The translations under genes were made by a program, and so were the position numbers. Below, one piece after another: positions 46,002 through 56,011 of a DNA stretch of 64,000 bases. The stretch is taken from NCBI RefSeq assembly GCF_008693185.1, contig NZ_VXKN01000006.1:62001-126000 (forward strand). The letters run 5' to 3'. Each line of letters starts with the position of its first letter. The first letter of the stretch is position 1. This DNA comes from Acinetobacter qingfengensis (GTDB taxonomy: Bacteria > Pseudomonadota > Gammaproteobacteria > Pseudomonadales > Moraxellaceae). Under the pieces are notes generated by a model. That model was not told the DNA's origin, made no database searches, and saw only the letters and a list, made by a program, of their open reading frames with translations.

Positions 46002-47003
46002 TTATTTTTTTGCATAAAGTACTTTAAAACCGTTTTGATCGGTTTTAATCTGACAATGCCCAAAGCGATGTTCGATAAATGGGGCATAATTCAGAAAACG
46101 GTTGGCAACAATCCATAATTCACCTTTTGATTTAAGACGATCAAAAGCAAACTGACATAAATTTTCACTGGCCTGATAATGGGTTTTAATCCCTTGATGA
46201 AAAGGCGGGTTACTTACAATGGCATCAAAATTTTCAGGAATATCCTGAATATCTGTAATTGCAATGGTTTTTAATTGCGTGCTGCGGTCATTTTCTGCAA
46301 ATGTGCGTGCCGTGGATTCTAATGCAAAGGCATCAATATCTACAGCAGTCATTGAGTTATTTGTATTTTGTATGGCCAGCAAGATAGAAATAATTCCAGC
46401 ACCGCAACCAAAATCCAAAATTTCTCCAGACTTAACCTGAGAGAGGTAGGGTAATAATTCCGCAGTACCGATATCCAGATGTTGCTGGCTAAATACGCCC
46501 GGCAAAGCACAAATTGTGATACGTTGTTGAAAAATATCAAGACTATAGGTGCTGATCCAATGCTGTAATGGTTTTGCATGATGTTCTTTACATAAAGTAA
46601 GCTGCCAAAGTTGGCAGTGTCGTGCGCTATCTAATTTCAGATATTTGCCATAATCAGCCAATTGTTTGGCTGCACCTTCAATTCCGGCTTTTTTTTCTCC
46701 CACAAGAAAAATTTGTTGACCTTGTTGTAGTAGCGCAGCACATTGATCTAATACATATTGAAGCTGTTGTCTGGCTTTGGGAATAAAAATAATAATTTGC
46801 TGAAATGCTTGTTGTGGCGGGACAATATCAAAATATGAGGTAAAATTCTGATGTGTAAAATAATGATGATCTGCATAATTCCATGTCCAGATCAAAGACT
46901 GTTGAAAATGTGTGGCTAAAATATCTTGTGGCGGATTAACCAAAAGGGTTGTCCCAAGCCAGTCATGATCCTGACGAAGAATAACTTCACTTTTTGCATC
47001 CAT
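46002..47003 (-). CDS. rsmC: 16S rRNA m2G1207 methyltransferase RsmC
   Basis: RsmC methylates G1207 of 16S rRNA using S-adenosylmethionine. The 333-residue protein has a degenerate N-terminal methyltransferase-like domain (about 1-160, with VGEKKAGIEGAAKQL) and an active C-terminal domain with the SAM site DFGCGAGIISILLA (197-210) and the N6/N2-type motif NPPFH (265-269). GGAG precedes ATG 47003. The xanthine permease gene ends 81 bases upstream. Confidence 0.9.
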   Translation of the reverse strand: MDAKSEVILRQDHDWLGTTLLVNPPQDILATHFQQSLIWTWNYADHHYFTHQNFTSYFDIVPPQQAFQQIIIFIPKARQQLQYVLDQCAALLQQGQQIFLVGEKKAGIEGAAKQLADYGKYLKLDSARHCQLWQLTLCKEHHAKPLQHWISTYSLDIFQQRITICALPGVFSQQHLDIGTAELLPYLSQVKSGEILDFGCGAGIISILLAIQNTNNSMTAVDIDAFALESTARTFAENDRSTQLKTIAITDIQDIPENFDAIVSNPPFHQGIKTHYQASENLCQFAFDRLKSKGELWIVANRFLNYAPFIEHRFGHCQIKTDQNGFKVLYAKK

Positions 47004-47084
47004 AACTGATCTCCAGACTGGTAAGTATTCATGATAAAACGCTTTCCAATCATTAAACTAGAAAGTGGGTTCTATCTGTAAATG

Positions 47085-48464
47085 TTAAGGATTTTCTGTT
47101 TTTTGTTCAGGAAGTAACATGTTCAAAATAAGTGCGGCAATACCACCAGTAGCGACACCTGAACTAAAAATATTTTGAATCAACTGAGGAAGATGCTTCA
47201 AGAAATCAGGAACCTGAGCAATTCCTAAACCTAATCCTAAGGAAATAGCAATAATCAATAAAGCACGGCGGTCCAATTTAATTCCTGAAAGAATATTAAT
47301 TCCAGATGCAGCAACAGCACCAAACATGACCATTACGGCACCGCCTAAAACTGCCTGAGGGACAGCTTGGATAATCCCGGCAATTTTTGGAAATAAGCCC
47401 AAAATGATTAATAAAGCTGCAATCCAGATTCCAACATAACGACTGGCAACACCAGTGAGCTGGATTACACCATTATTTTGTGCAAACACTGAGCTTGGGA
47501 ATGTATTAAAGATTCCTGCCAGTAAGGAGTTTGCCCCATTGACCAATACGCCACCTTTAATACGTTGCATCCAAGTTTCACCTGAAACAGGTTCTCTGGA
47601 AATTTTACTGGTTGCTGTAACATCACCAATGGCTTCGAGTGAGGTCACCAGATAAATAAAAGCAAGTGGAATAAACAACGACCAGGAAAAACTCAAACCA
47701 AAGTGTAAAGGTGTCGGTGATTGAAACACTGGTGCCTGCTGTAAGGCAGAAAAATCCAGATGTCCCATAAAAGCAGCAAGAATATAGCCAATTACCAGTG
47801 CCAATAAAATTGCAGCGCTTTTGACCCAGACAAAGGCCAATCGGTTTAATAAAATAATAATGGCTAAAACACTACAGGACATAATGAGATTATCGCTATT
47901 GGCAAATGTTCCATCTGCCATGGCAGTATAACCACCCCCCATGCTGATCAAACCCTCTTTAATTAGTGTGAGGCCGATCAATAGCACGACAATTCCAGTA
48001 ACCAAAGGGGTAATCAATCGTTTAATCCATGGCAAAATACGGGAAACACCCATTTCAATAAATGCGCCACAAATTACCACACCAAAAATTGCTGCCATTA
48101 CTTGTTGATATGGTGTTCCATTGGCAATCATGGTGCCACCAATTGCCATAATCGGACCAATAAAATTAAAACTGGTACCTTGAACAATCAATAAACCAGC
48201 ACCAAATGGTCCAACGCGTTTGCATTGTAAAAAAGTTGCAATTCCTGAAATGACCAGTGACATGGATAAAATCATGGTGGTTTCATGTGCGGGAACATTT
48301 AATGCACCACAAATTAATAAACCAGGAGTAACAATTGGAACTAAAATTGCCAATAGATGTTGTAATGCGGCAAAAAATGCGGCCACTGGTTTTGGACGAT
48401 CATTAATTCCATAAACCAGTTCATGGTTGTTTGCTGAATTTAAAGTTGTATCTTGATCTGACAT
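47085..48464 (-). CDS. xanP: Xanthine permease, NCS2 family (XanP-like)
   Basis: The 459-residue inner-membrane protein has about fourteen helices of the nucleobase-cation-symport-2 fold. Diagnostic motifs are LQHLLAILVPIVTPGLLIC with its conserved Gln-His, AIGDVTATSKIS, and FAQNNGVIQLTGVASRYVG, the last almost the form found in E. coli XanP. It should bring in xanthine with protons. The ribosome site before ATG 48464 is weak. It is divergent from typA. Uracil as substrate is less likely. Confidence 0.87.
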   Translation of the reverse strand: MSDQDTTLNSANNHELVYGINDRPKPVAAFFAALQHLLAILVPIVTPGLLICGALNVPAHETTMILSMSLVISGIATFLQCKRVGPFGAGLLIVQGTSFNFIGPIMAIGGTMIANGTPYQQVMAAIFGVVICGAFIEMGVSRILPWIKRLITPLVTGIVVLLIGLTLIKEGLISMGGGYTAMADGTFANSDNLIMSCSVLAIIILLNRLAFVWVKSAAILLALVIGYILAAFMGHLDFSALQQAPVFQSPTPLHFGLSFSWSLFIPLAFIYLVTSLEAIGDVTATSKISREPVSGETWMQRIKGGVLVNGANSLLAGIFNTFPSSVFAQNNGVIQLTGVASRYVGIWIAALLIILGLFPKIAGIIQAVPQAVLGGAVMVMFGAVAASGINILSGIKLDRRALLIIAISLGLGLGIAQVPDFLKHLPQLIQNIFSSGVATGGIAALILNMLLPEQKTENP

Positions 48465-48604
48465 GGCATATCAATCATGATGGGAGGAGAAGAGCTGTAT
48501 TCTAATCGTTCAGTTTGATCAGGCAAAGTAAAAATCTATTGATTTGCAAAAAAGTTATCAAATTGTCGTGAAACTGTCACTACCCCTCGTTATGCTTTTT
48601 GCTG

Positions 48605-48648
48605 TATAATTTGCCCTCAGAATTTTTCATTTAGTAGTATTCACGTTC
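48605..48648 (+). promoter_or_regulatory. typA promoter -10 region and leader
   Basis: A perfect TATAAT at 48605-48610 lies 38 bases before the typA start. I see no good -35 box at 16-18 bases upstream, so the promoter is only partly supported. Confidence 0.4.
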
Positions 48649-50487
48649 ATGTCAGATATTAAAAATCTCCGCAACATCGCAATCATTGCGCACGTTGACC
48701 ATGGTAAAACAACACTTGTCGATAAACTTTTACAGCAGTCTGGTGCGCTTGGTGAGCGTGCAGGCGAGATTGAGCGTGTCATGGACTCGAATGCGCTTGA
48801 GAGCGAGCGTGGGATTACCATTCTTGCCAAAAACACTGCCATTACTTGGTTGGATAAACGTACCGATACCACCTATCGTATTAATATCGTTGATACTCCG
48901 GGGCACGCCGACTTTGGTGGCGAAGTAGAGCGTGTATTGTCTATGGTTGACTGCGTGTTACTTCTGGTTGATGCACAAGAAGGTCCAATGCCACAAACGC
49001 GTTTTGTGACTCAAAAAGCCTTTGCTCGTGGTTTAAAACCAATCGTGATTATCAACAAGGTTGATAAACCAAGTGCACGTCCAGACTGGGTGATTGATCA
49101 GGTATTTGATTTATTTGATAATCTTGGTGCAACAGACGAACAATTGGATTTCCCTATTGTTTATGCATCAGGTCTACGCGGTGTTGCAGGTCCGGCACCA
49201 GAAGAACTTGCTGAAGACATGACGCCATTGTTCGAAACAATTGTTGACATTGTTGAACCACCAGCAGTTGATGTTGACGGTCCTTTCCAGATGCAAATTT
49301 CATCGCTTGACTATAATAGTTTTGTGGGTGTGATTGGTGTTGGCCGTATCCAACGTGGATCAGTGACTTTAAATACACCTGTTACCGTCATTGATAAAGA
49401 TGGTAAAACCCGTAATGGCCGTATCTTAAAAATTATGGGCTATCATGGACTTGAGCGTATTGATGTTGAAGAAGCATCTGCTGGGGACATCGTATGTATT
49501 ACAGGTATTGATGCCCTTAATATTTCAGATACCATTTGTGATCCTAAAAATGTTGAAGCTTTACCTCCATTGTCTGTGGATGAACCAACTGTATCCATGA
49601 CATTCCAAGTAAACAATTCACCATTTGCTGGTAAAGAAGGTAAATTTGTGACTTCACGTAATATTCGTGAGCGTTTGGATCGTGAATTGATTCATAATGT
49701 TGCACTTCGCGTTGAAGATACTGATAGTCCTGATCGTTTCAAAGTATCTGGTCGTGGTGAGTTACATCTTTCTGTCTTGATCGAAAACATGCGCCGTGAA
49801 GGCTTTGAAATGGGTGTTTCACGTCCACAAGTGATCATCAAGGAAGTTGATGGTGAAAAACAAGAGCCATACGAAAATGTTACTTTTGATGTAGAAGAAC
49901 AACATCAGGGTGCAGTAATGGAACAAATGGGTCATCGTAAAGGTGAAATGACCAATATGGAAGTTGATGGTAAAGGTCGTATCCGTATTGAAGCGACTGT
50001 TCCATCACGTGGTTTGATTGGTTTCCGTTCGGAATTCTTGACCATGACTTCTGGTACAGGAATTATGACTTCAAGCTTTTCGCATTATGGTCCTGTGAAA
50101 CAAGGTACTGTCGCTAAACGTCAAAACGGTGTATTAATTTCTATGGTTCAGGGTACTTGCTTGGGCTATGCATTGTTTGGTTTACAAGATCGTGGTCGTC
50201 TGTTCGCGAAACCTCAATTAGAAGTTTATGAAGGCATGATCGTTGGTATCAACTCCCGTTCAGATGATATGGTGGTTAACCCAACTAAAGCAAAACAATT
50301 AACCAACGTGCGTGCGTCTGGTACAGATGATGCGTTGACTTTGGTTCCACCAATCGAATATACACTTGAGCAAGCACTTGAATTTATTGAAGATGATGAA
50401 TTGGTTGAAGTAACACCTAAATCAATTCGTATCCGTAAACGTTATTTAAGTGAAAATGATCGTAAACGTGCTGCACGTGGTATGTAA
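48649..50487 (+). CDS. typA: Translational GTPase TypA/BipA
   Basis: TypA is a ribosome-binding GTPase that helps 50S assembly at low temperature and in stress. The 612-residue protein has a G domain with [15 protein letters not shown] (P-loop), RGITI (switch I), [13 protein letters not shown] and NKVDKP. EF-G-like domains follow, then the TypA-specific C-terminal domain with MVNPTK-type and [15 protein letters not shown] sequences. It starts at ATG 48649, has a strong terminator and stands alone. Confidence 0.97.
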   Translation: MSDIKNLRNIAIIAHVDHGKTTLVDKLLQQSGALGERAGEIERVMDSNALESERGITILAKNTAITWLDKRTDTTYRINIVDTPGHADFGGEVERVLSMVDCVLLLVDAQEGPMPQTRFVTQKAFARGLKPIVIINKVDKPSARPDWVIDQVFDLFDNLGATDEQLDFPIVYASGLRGVAGPAPEELAEDMTPLFETIVDIVEPPAVDVDGPFQMQISSLDYNSFVGVIGVGRIQRGSVTLNTPVTVIDKDGKTRNGRILKIMGYHGLERIDVEEASAGDIVCITGIDALNISDTICDPKNVEALPPLSVDEPTVSMTFQVNNSPFAGKEGKFVTSRNIRERLDRELIHNVALRVEDTDSPDRFKVSGRGELHLSVLIENMRREGFEMGVSRPQVIIKEVDGEKQEPYENVTFDVEEQHQGAVMEQMGHRKGEMTNMEVDGKGRIRIEATVPSRGLIGFRSEFLTMTSGTGIMTSSFSHYGPVKQGTVAKRQNGVLISMVQGTCLGYALFGLQDRGRLFAKPQLEVYEGMIVGINSRSDDMVVNPTKAKQLTNVRASGTDDALTLVPPIEYTLEQALEFIEDDELVEVTPKSIRIRKRYLSENDRKRAARGM

Positions 50488-50532
50488 TAAACAAACATAA
50501 AATTTACATGAATCTGTAGTTTTTCTGTTCTC

Positions 50533-50567
50533 AAAGCCGAATACTTGTATGGTATTCGGCTTTTTTT
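50533..50567 (+). terminator. Rho-independent terminator of typA
   Basis: Twelve-bp stem (50533-50544 with 50552-50563) built on AAGCCGAATAC and GTATTCGGCTT, followed by seven T residues. Confidence 0.95.
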
Positions 50568-51034
50568 GATTATGACATTTTGATAAAGACACTTAAACTT
50601 CTGGTGTAGAAGACAAAATAAAAACAGGGTGCTATAAATATTTTCTTAAAAAAATCAATGAATAAATAAGATGCATTTTTTAGAGGGAAAAAATTTATTG
50701 CTTCAAACAAGAACATAATTTTAATTTTTAGATTTAAATTAGATTGGTTTTAAAACAATATAGAAATAATTAAGCACTAAAATGATGCAATTTGTGATTT
50801 AGAGATTTTTATTTAATCAATTAGTCCTATTAGAAATATTGTAAATTATTATTGTTATCAAAAATAAGAAAAGTATATTTCACCATAAATAATTTCAATC
50901 TATAACCAAATGGATGATATTTAATCGTTTTAATCTAAGAGTTTGGCATATCAATTGCTTTTTTCTATTTGATTAAGGCAATTGAATAGATCAATACCTG
51001 CATAAACATGAATTGCAAGAGGATGATTAAGTAT
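50568..51034. other. AT-rich region ahead of the hydrolase/ATP-grasp/C45 cluster
   Basis: About 470 bases after the typA terminator contain no supported gene. At about 50655-50716 the minus strand reads as a peptide with FFPLKN and FIDFF. This loosely resembles the peptide encoded by the repeat copies near 59242 and 60329, so it may be a third decayed copy. The promoter of the downstream cluster must lie here, but I see no clear -35/-10 pair. Confidence 0.4.
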
Positions 51035-51976
51035 ATGACTAAATTCGCAATTGCAGGTGTGCAAATGGCTGTATCAGCCTACGAAGAAAATATTACACGC
51101 ATGGCGCAATATGCCGAGCATATCAAACAGCGTTTTCCATGGGTCAATATGCTGGTATTTTCAGAATTATGTGCATTAGGTCCTAGTCCATTTAAAGCAG
51201 AACCTATGCCGGGAAATGCTGAACAACGATTGCAGGAAATTGCCCGAAAAACTGGCCTTTGGCTTATTCCAGGTTCTTTATTTGAACAACGGGAAGATGG
51301 TGTTTATAACACTGCACCAGTCATTAATCCTCAGGGTGAAGTGGTGACTCGTTTTCGTAAACTTTTTCCATTTCTACCCTATGAAGCTGGCATTAATTCC
51401 GGTAATGAGTTTGTGGTCTTTGATGTACCTAATGCGGGGAGAATTGGTGTTTCAATTTGTTATGACATGTGGTTTCCGGAAACCACACGCACATTGGTGG
51501 CAATGGGCGCAGAAGTCATTATTCATCCAACCATGACAGACACCATTGATCGAGATGTAGAGTTAGCAATTGCACGGGCATCTGCGGCGACAAATCAGGT
51601 TTATTTCTTTGATATTAATGGCGTTGGAGATGGCGGTGTTGGTCGTTCAATCATTGTAGATCCTTCTGGTTATGTGTTACATCAGGCAGCCAATGGTACA
51701 GAAATTATGCCGATAGAAGTAGATTTTGAAAAAGTTCGCCATGAGCGAGAAAAGGGAATACGTGGTTTGGGACAACCACTTAAAAGTTTTAGAGATCGTG
51801 TCTGTCAATTTGATGTTTATCAAAAAGGAAGTCATACAGAAAGCTATCTACATACTTTAGGTACATTGGAAAAACCTGTTGCAAATAATAGCTTATTTAC
51901 ACAACCACAATCTTATGTCACAGAAAAAGACTTATCACAGGCGCAACCAGCCAGTGATTGGCCAGTATGGGAATAA
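51035..51976 (+). CDS. Carbon-nitrogen (nitrilase-superfamily) hydrolase
   Basis: The 313-residue cytoplasmic enzyme has the Glu-Lys-Cys triad of the nitrilase superfamily: Glu44 in VFSELCALG, Lys109 in RFRKLFPF and Cys142 in SICYDMWFPE. Such enzymes hydrolyse amides, carbamoyl groups or nitriles, or transfer acyl groups. The last 45 residues or so extend past the usual fold. ATG 51035 follows AAGAGG; ATGs at 51008 and 51023 are alternatives. It is first in a three-gene run with an ATP-grasp enzyme and a C45 hydrolase (57- and 29-base gaps), which points to one amide-forming and amide-cleaving pathway. The substrate is unknown. Confidence 0.88.
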   Translation: MTKFAIAGVQMAVSAYEENITRMAQYAEHIKQRFPWVNMLVFSELCALGPSPFKAEPMPGNAEQRLQEIARKTGLWLIPGSLFEQREDGVYNTAPVINPQGEVVTRFRKLFPFLPYEAGINSGNEFVVFDVPNAGRIGVSICYDMWFPETTRTLVAMGAEVIIHPTMTDTIDRDVELAIARASAATNQVYFFDINGVGDGGVGRSIIVDPSGYVLHQAANGTEIMPIEVDFEKVRHEREKGIRGLGQPLKSFRDRVCQFDVYQKGSHTESYLHTLGTLEKPVANNSLFTQPQSYVTEKDLSQAQPASDWPVWE

Positions 51977-52033
51977 GTATTAATCAATGTATAAAAACGA
52001 TTTTGATAAAAAATCATAGACAGGACAGAATCT

Positions 52034-53605
52034 TTGATACAAAGAATCCTTGAATGGTTTCGAACACTGGGTAAAAAGGACCAAAACATGCCATCGGCAT
52101 GTATACCCAGCGACAATCCTCCAGAATCAATGGCCATTAATGAGGCATCTATGACTAAAATACGCAATATTTCTGAATTAAGGTTATTGTTTCATCGTAA
52201 TGAACGGCCAATATACTTTATCAGTGCAACAAATTTTAATTTGTTAGGGCTGGAACAATGGGTTAGAAACTTTAAATATATTAACTATATTGATTGTTTT
52301 GATGGACGTCATCCAAACGTATTTGTGCCTAAAGAAACAGATCATGATGAATTTACTTCAATTGAGGATATTAATAATTATTTACTACAACATAAATCTG
52401 TTGTTGATTTGGCAGAAAAATCACAACAACCTCCAGTTGCGGTTTTTTTGATGTTTGATGAACAAACCGAGCAATTATGTAAAGAAATCGGTATAGATGT
52501 CTGGTTTCCAGATGCAGCCTTACGTTCACGATGTGACAATAAAATGGAAACTGTGCGTATTGGTAACAAGGCAGGTGTTCCTTCCGTACCAAATGTTTTG
52601 GCCAAAGTAGACAGTTATCAACATTTACAACAATTGGCAAAAATGCATGGTTTGGGGGAAAATCTTGTTGTTCAGACAGCGTTTGGAGATTCAGGACACA
52701 CCACCTTTTTTATTTCCAGCGAAGATGAGTTTAATCAACATGCCGATGAGATCATTAACGATCCTGAAGTCAAGATTATGAAACGAATCAATTGCCGTGG
52801 TGCAACCATGGAAGCCTGTGTTACACGTTCAGGTACACTGGTTGGGCCATTGTTGACAGAAGTTGTCGGTGAGCCTGAATTAACCCCTTATCGTGGTGGC
52901 TGGTGTGGTAATGAAATATTTCCAGAAGCATTTTCCGAAACAATCCGCACTAAAGCACGTGAAATGGCTTCCCGTTTTGGTAATCAGTTAAAAGAAGAAG
53001 GGTATCGTGGTTGTTTTGATCTGGACTTTCTGATTGATAAAGATGATGGTGAAGTTTATTTAGGTGAATTGAATCCAAGAATTTGTGGCGCTAGTCCAAT
53101 GACCAATCACGTAGCTTTTGCCTACGCTGATGCACCTTTGTTTCTATTTCATTTACTGGAATTTTCTGGTGTAGAATATGAACTGGACGTCAATGAATTA
53201 AATGCCCGTTGGGCTGATCCAGTGTTTATCGACAGTTGGAGTCAATTGGTCATTAAATACACTGAAGATCAGGTTGATATCATTACTACTGCGCCTGAAT
53301 CCGGAATTTATCGTATGGCAGAAAATGGAACAGTATCATTTCACCGATTTGATTATTCAAGAGAAGGTATTGCATCAGAGAATGAAGCATTTTTCCTACG
53401 TATTAGCGGTCCGGGTGATTATCGCTATGAAGGTGCAGATCTGGGAATTCTAATTACTCGTGGTCGCGCGATGAATGATCAATTTGAATTAAATACACGT
53501 GCCCATCACTGGATTGCAGGAATAAAAGCTTATTATTCAGCTCAGCCACTTGCGGTCGTGAATACTCAGCCAGTTCCTCAACATGGCGCATTTAAAATTC
53601 TGTAA
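52034..53605 (+). CDS. ATP-grasp domain ligase (biotin-carboxylase-like)
   Basis: The product is about 523 residues. A Rossmann-like N-terminal domain is followed by an ATP-grasp fold: WFPDAALRSRCDNKMETVRI introduces it, VVQTAFGDSGHTTFFIS holds the ATP lysine/glycine-loop region, and GELNPRICGASPMTNH carries the metal-binding Glu345 and Asn347. The C-terminal region (about 380-523) is family-specific. ATP-grasp enzymes join a carboxylate to an amine or thiol through an acyl phosphate. No biotin carrier protein is encoded nearby, so a peptide- or amide-ligase role is likelier than carboxylation. Start TTG 52034 has AGGA; ATG 52088 with AAGGA is almost as good. Confidence 0.82.
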   Translation: MIQRILEWFRTLGKKDQNMPSACIPSDNPPESMAINEASMTKIRNISELRLLFHRNERPIYFISATNFNLLGLEQWVRNFKYINYIDCFDGRHPNVFVPKETDHDEFTSIEDINNYLLQHKSVVDLAEKSQQPPVAVFLMFDEQTEQLCKEIGIDVWFPDAALRSRCDNKMETVRIGNKAGVPSVPNVLAKVDSYQHLQQLAKMHGLGENLVVQTAFGDSGHTTFFISSEDEFNQHADEIINDPEVKIMKRINCRGATMEACVTRSGTLVGPLLTEVVGEPELTPYRGGWCGNEIFPEAFSETIRTKAREMASRFGNQLKEEGYRGCFDLDFLIDKDDGEVYLGELNPRICGASPMTNHVAFAYADAPLFLFHLLEFSGVEYELDVNELNARWADPVFIDSWSQLVIKYTEDQVDIITTAPESGIYRMAENGTVSFHRFDYSREGIASENEAFFLRISGPGDYRYEGADLGILITRGRAMNDQFELNTRAHHWIAGIKAYYSAQPLAVVNTQPVPQHGAFKIL

Positions 53606-53634
53606 TATGAATGAACTAGAGAAAGAGGTAAACC

Positions 53635-54621
53635 ATGCACTGTCAATTTGAGGCAATTCGTGAAGATGTTCCCGGATCTCGCTGGCAGGCACTGTTTCAA
53701 AAACGCTGGCCTGGTTATTGCCGCTGGTTTTTAAGAGATAGCCATCATTTTCGGCCATCTTATTTATCTTGTCGCCGTGCACTAAAGACTTATATGCCAG
53801 AACTGGTTCCTTTGTATGAGCAATTGGTCAATTTAGCCGGAGAGGGGGATCTGGAGGCTAGATTTCTTTCTCTGTGGTGTCCTCCTTCTTATATTACAGG
53901 ATGTACTCAAGCTGTTTGGCATGATCCGCAGGGTTTACAGCAACCCATGTTGATTCGTAATTATGATTATGTGCCAGCTTTACTTGAAGGCAGTTGGTTG
54001 GCAACACGCTGGTGTGGTCAATCCGTTTTGGCTATGAGTGATTGCTTATGGGGTGTTCTGGACGGAATCAATGAATCTGGTTTGGTTGCATCATTGACTT
54101 ATGGTGGAAGTCGAGAAATTGGTGAAGGATTTGGCATTCCATTGGTATTACGCTATGTCTTGGAAGTGGCAACGTCAACAGCAGAAGCTATTGTAATCTT
54201 AAAGCGTATTCCTGTGCACATGTCATATAACGTAAGTTTACTTGACCGACAGGGACATTGGGCAACTGTATTTTTGGGGCCGAATCGTCAGGCAGAAGTG
54301 CTTTATCAACCCGTGGTTGCCAATCACCAACATCAGATTCAATGGCCAGCACATGCACGTGCAACAAAAACACTGGAACGGGAAGCTGCACTAAATAATA
54401 TTGTTAAAAAGTCTATGGATTGCCATGCAATAGAACGTGCATTGCTTAAACCGCCATTATTTCAAACATCATATAACAAGGGCTATGGCACACTTTATAC
54501 GGCACGTTACAATCCTTATGATTTGACAGCGGAACTGATTTGGCCAAATCAACGCTGGTTACAGCATTGTCAGGATATTCAGGAAGGTAGTTACTTGGTT
54601 GATTTTGGTTATTCATATTAG
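53635..54621 (+). CDS. C45-family autoproteolytic acyltransferase/hydrolase (Ntn fold)
   Basis: The 328-residue protein resembles the acyl-CoA:6-aminopenicillanate acyltransferase (peptidase C45) family, whose precursor cleaves itself before a Cys that becomes the N-terminal nucleophile. The expected site is Cys90 in YITGCTQAVW, with the family strand LIRNYDYVPAL after it and GVLDGINESGLVASLTYGG downstream. If processed it would give chains of about 89 and 239 residues. No signal peptide is seen. Third in the cluster after the ATP-grasp gene, it may release or transfer an acyl or peptidyl group made by that ligase; this is inference. Confidence 0.85.
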   Translation: MHCQFEAIREDVPGSRWQALFQKRWPGYCRWFLRDSHHFRPSYLSCRRALKTYMPELVPLYEQLVNLAGEGDLEARFLSLWCPPSYITGCTQAVWHDPQGLQQPMLIRNYDYVPALLEGSWLATRWCGQSVLAMSDCLWGVLDGINESGLVASLTYGGSREIGEGFGIPLVLRYVLEVATSTAEAIVILKRIPVHMSYNVSLLDRQGHWATVFLGPNRQAEVLYQPVVANHQHQIQWPAHARATKTLEREAALNNIVKKSMDCHAIERALLKPPLFQTSYNKGYGTLYTARYNPYDLTAELIWPNQRWLQHCQDIQEGSYLVDFGYSY

Positions 54622-54831
54622 ATCAATATGATGTTTTTGCAATGTGATAAATTAGGATTAAGCCAGTATGTAAGCATTGTGGTTACTTAGATAATTTAAA
54701 AAACCTTTATTTTTTCATGGTTTTATTTTATTTAAAAAAACAGTACAGTTAACGATTAACAAAAAATAAATCAAGCTTTTCTATATTTTAAGAAAAAGCG
54801 ATTTATCTGATTGCGTATATTGGAGTGAAAG

Positions 54832-55269
54832 ATGAGTATTATTCAAGAATTTAAAGAATTTGCCGTAAAAGGTAACATGATTGATTTGGCTGTGGGTGTC
54901 ATCATTGGTGGTGCATTTGGTAAAATTGTGGATTCCTTAGTGAAAGATATCATCATGCCAATTATCTCTGTCATCACAGGTGGCGGTGTTGATTTTACCC
55001 AGAAATTTATCGTACTTGGTGATAATCCAAATAATTTACAATCACTGGATGCATTACAAAAAGCAGGTGTGAATGTCCTGACCTATGGTAACTTTTTAAC
55101 GATTTTTATCAATTTTATCATTCTTGCGTGGATCGTATTTTTAATGGTGAAATTATTGAATAAGTTGCGCCGTAGTAAAGAAGAAGCTCCAGTAGAGCCA
55201 GCGCCAACGCCGGAAGATGTGCAATTATTACGTGAAATTCGTGATGCATTAAAAAATAAAACAAATTAA
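54832..55269 (+). CDS. mscL: Large-conductance mechanosensitive channel
   Basis: MscL forms a pentameric inner-membrane pore that opens under strong osmotic downshock. The 145-residue protein has TM1 (about 15-40: [19 protein letters not shown]), a periplasmic loop, TM2 (about 85-108: [19 protein letters not shown]) and a charged C-terminal helix bundle (RREIRDAL-like end). TGGAG precedes ATG 54832. It has its own terminator. Confidence 0.97.
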   Translation: MSIIQEFKEFAVKGNMIDLAVGVIIGGAFGKIVDSLVKDIIMPIISVITGGGVDFTQKFIVLGDNPNNLQSLDALQKAGVNVLTYGNFLTIFINFIILAWIVFLMVKLLNKLRRSKEEAPVEPAPTPEDVQLLREIRDALKNKTN

Positions 55270-55277
55270 GTTGAATT

Positions 55278-55304
55278 AAACGGTAGATTACCTCTACCGT
55301 TTTA
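55278..55304 (+). terminator. Rho-independent terminator of mscL
   Basis: Ten-bp stem AAACGGTAGA with TCTACCGTTT around a TTACC loop, ending in four T residues. Confidence 0.85.
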
Positions 55305-55391
55305 TCAGAACTTATTTTGTATCAGAGTCAAGGGTACAGATGCGTTCATGTAATCGTAATACCACAAATTATTAAAAGGATAAAAAAATAA

Positions 55392-55730
55392 ATGAATCAT
55401 CTGTTTACTTATGGAACATTGCGTCCCAACCATGAAAATGCACATATTTTGAAGCACATTGAGGGAACATGGCAAAAGGGCTTTGTTCATGGTGTGGTGC
55501 ATATACTTGATTGGGGGCCTGATCAAGGTTTACCTGCGATTGTACTTGATGAACAAGCTGAGCGAATTGAAGGCTATGTATTGAGTTCAGATAAACTTGT
55601 CGAGCATTGGGAGATGCTGGATGAGTTTGAAGGTTTCCAGTATAAACGTGTCAGAGTAGATGTCGAACTTGAATCCGGTGAAATAACTAGAGCATGGATT
55701 TATGTTATGCAATCTGATGGCAGACGTTAA
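55392..55730 (+). CDS. Gamma-glutamylcyclotransferase-like (AIG2/GGACT) protein
   Basis: The 112-residue protein opens with the substrate-loop motif LFTYGTLRPN of the gamma-glutamylcyclotransferase superfamily and has the acidic active-site segment MLDEFEGFQYKRV. Family members cyclise gamma-glutamyl-amine or gamma-glutamyl-amino-acid bonds. The precise substrate is not known. Its stop codon overlaps the stop of the convergent parvulin gene within TTAA at 55727-55730. Confidence 0.88.
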   Translation: MNHLFTYGTLRPNHENAHILKHIEGTWQKGFVHGVVHILDWGPDQGLPAIVLDEQAERIEGYVLSSDKLVEHWEMLDEFEGFQYKRVRVDVELESGEITRAWIYVMQSDGRR

Positions 55731-56011
55731 AAATCTGTACGGAACTTCACTTCTACCAGATGAAAACCAAATTTACTTTTTGTTGGCCCCTGTATAATGC
55801 GTTCCGGTGCTGAAAAAACCAGTTTATCAATCACTGGGACAAGTTGTCCCTTCTTGACTTCTCCAAGTTCTCCACCACGTTTTGCAGAATTACATAATGA
55901 ATACTTTTTGGCTAAGGCTGCAAAATCAGCACCATCCTTAAGCTTTTGCTTTAATTGTGTGGCAAGAACCAATTCTTTAACTAAAATATGTCTTACGATT
56001 GCCCGATTCAT
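55727..56011 (-). CDS. ppiC: Parvulin-type peptidyl-prolyl isomerase (PpiC-like)
   Basis: The 94-residue single-domain rotamase begins IVRHILVKELVLATQLKQKL and ends FGFHLVEV, with SLCNSAKRGGELGEVKKGQLV between, the parvulin pattern of E. coli PpiC. It has no signal peptide, so it is cytoplasmic. I chose ATG 56011 because it overlaps the mutM stop as ATGA, a standard coupling arrangement; ATG 56017 is the alternative. Confidence 0.92.
   Translation of the reverse strand: MNRAIVRHILVKELVLATQLKQKLKDGADFAALAKKYSLCNSAKRGGELGEVKKGQLVPVIDKLVFSAPERIIQGPTKSKFGFHLVEVKFRTDF

Noticed and set aside
52034..53605. Biotin carboxylase as the function of the ATP-grasp protein
   Set aside because: The fold is shared, but no biotin carrier or carboxyltransferase gene is near and the neighbours are amide hydrolases; ligase is the more cautious call.
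54696..54730. Possible terminator AAAACC/GGTTTT after the C45 gene
   Set aside because: Only six base pairs with a 13-base loop in AT-rich sequence; not distinguishable from chance.
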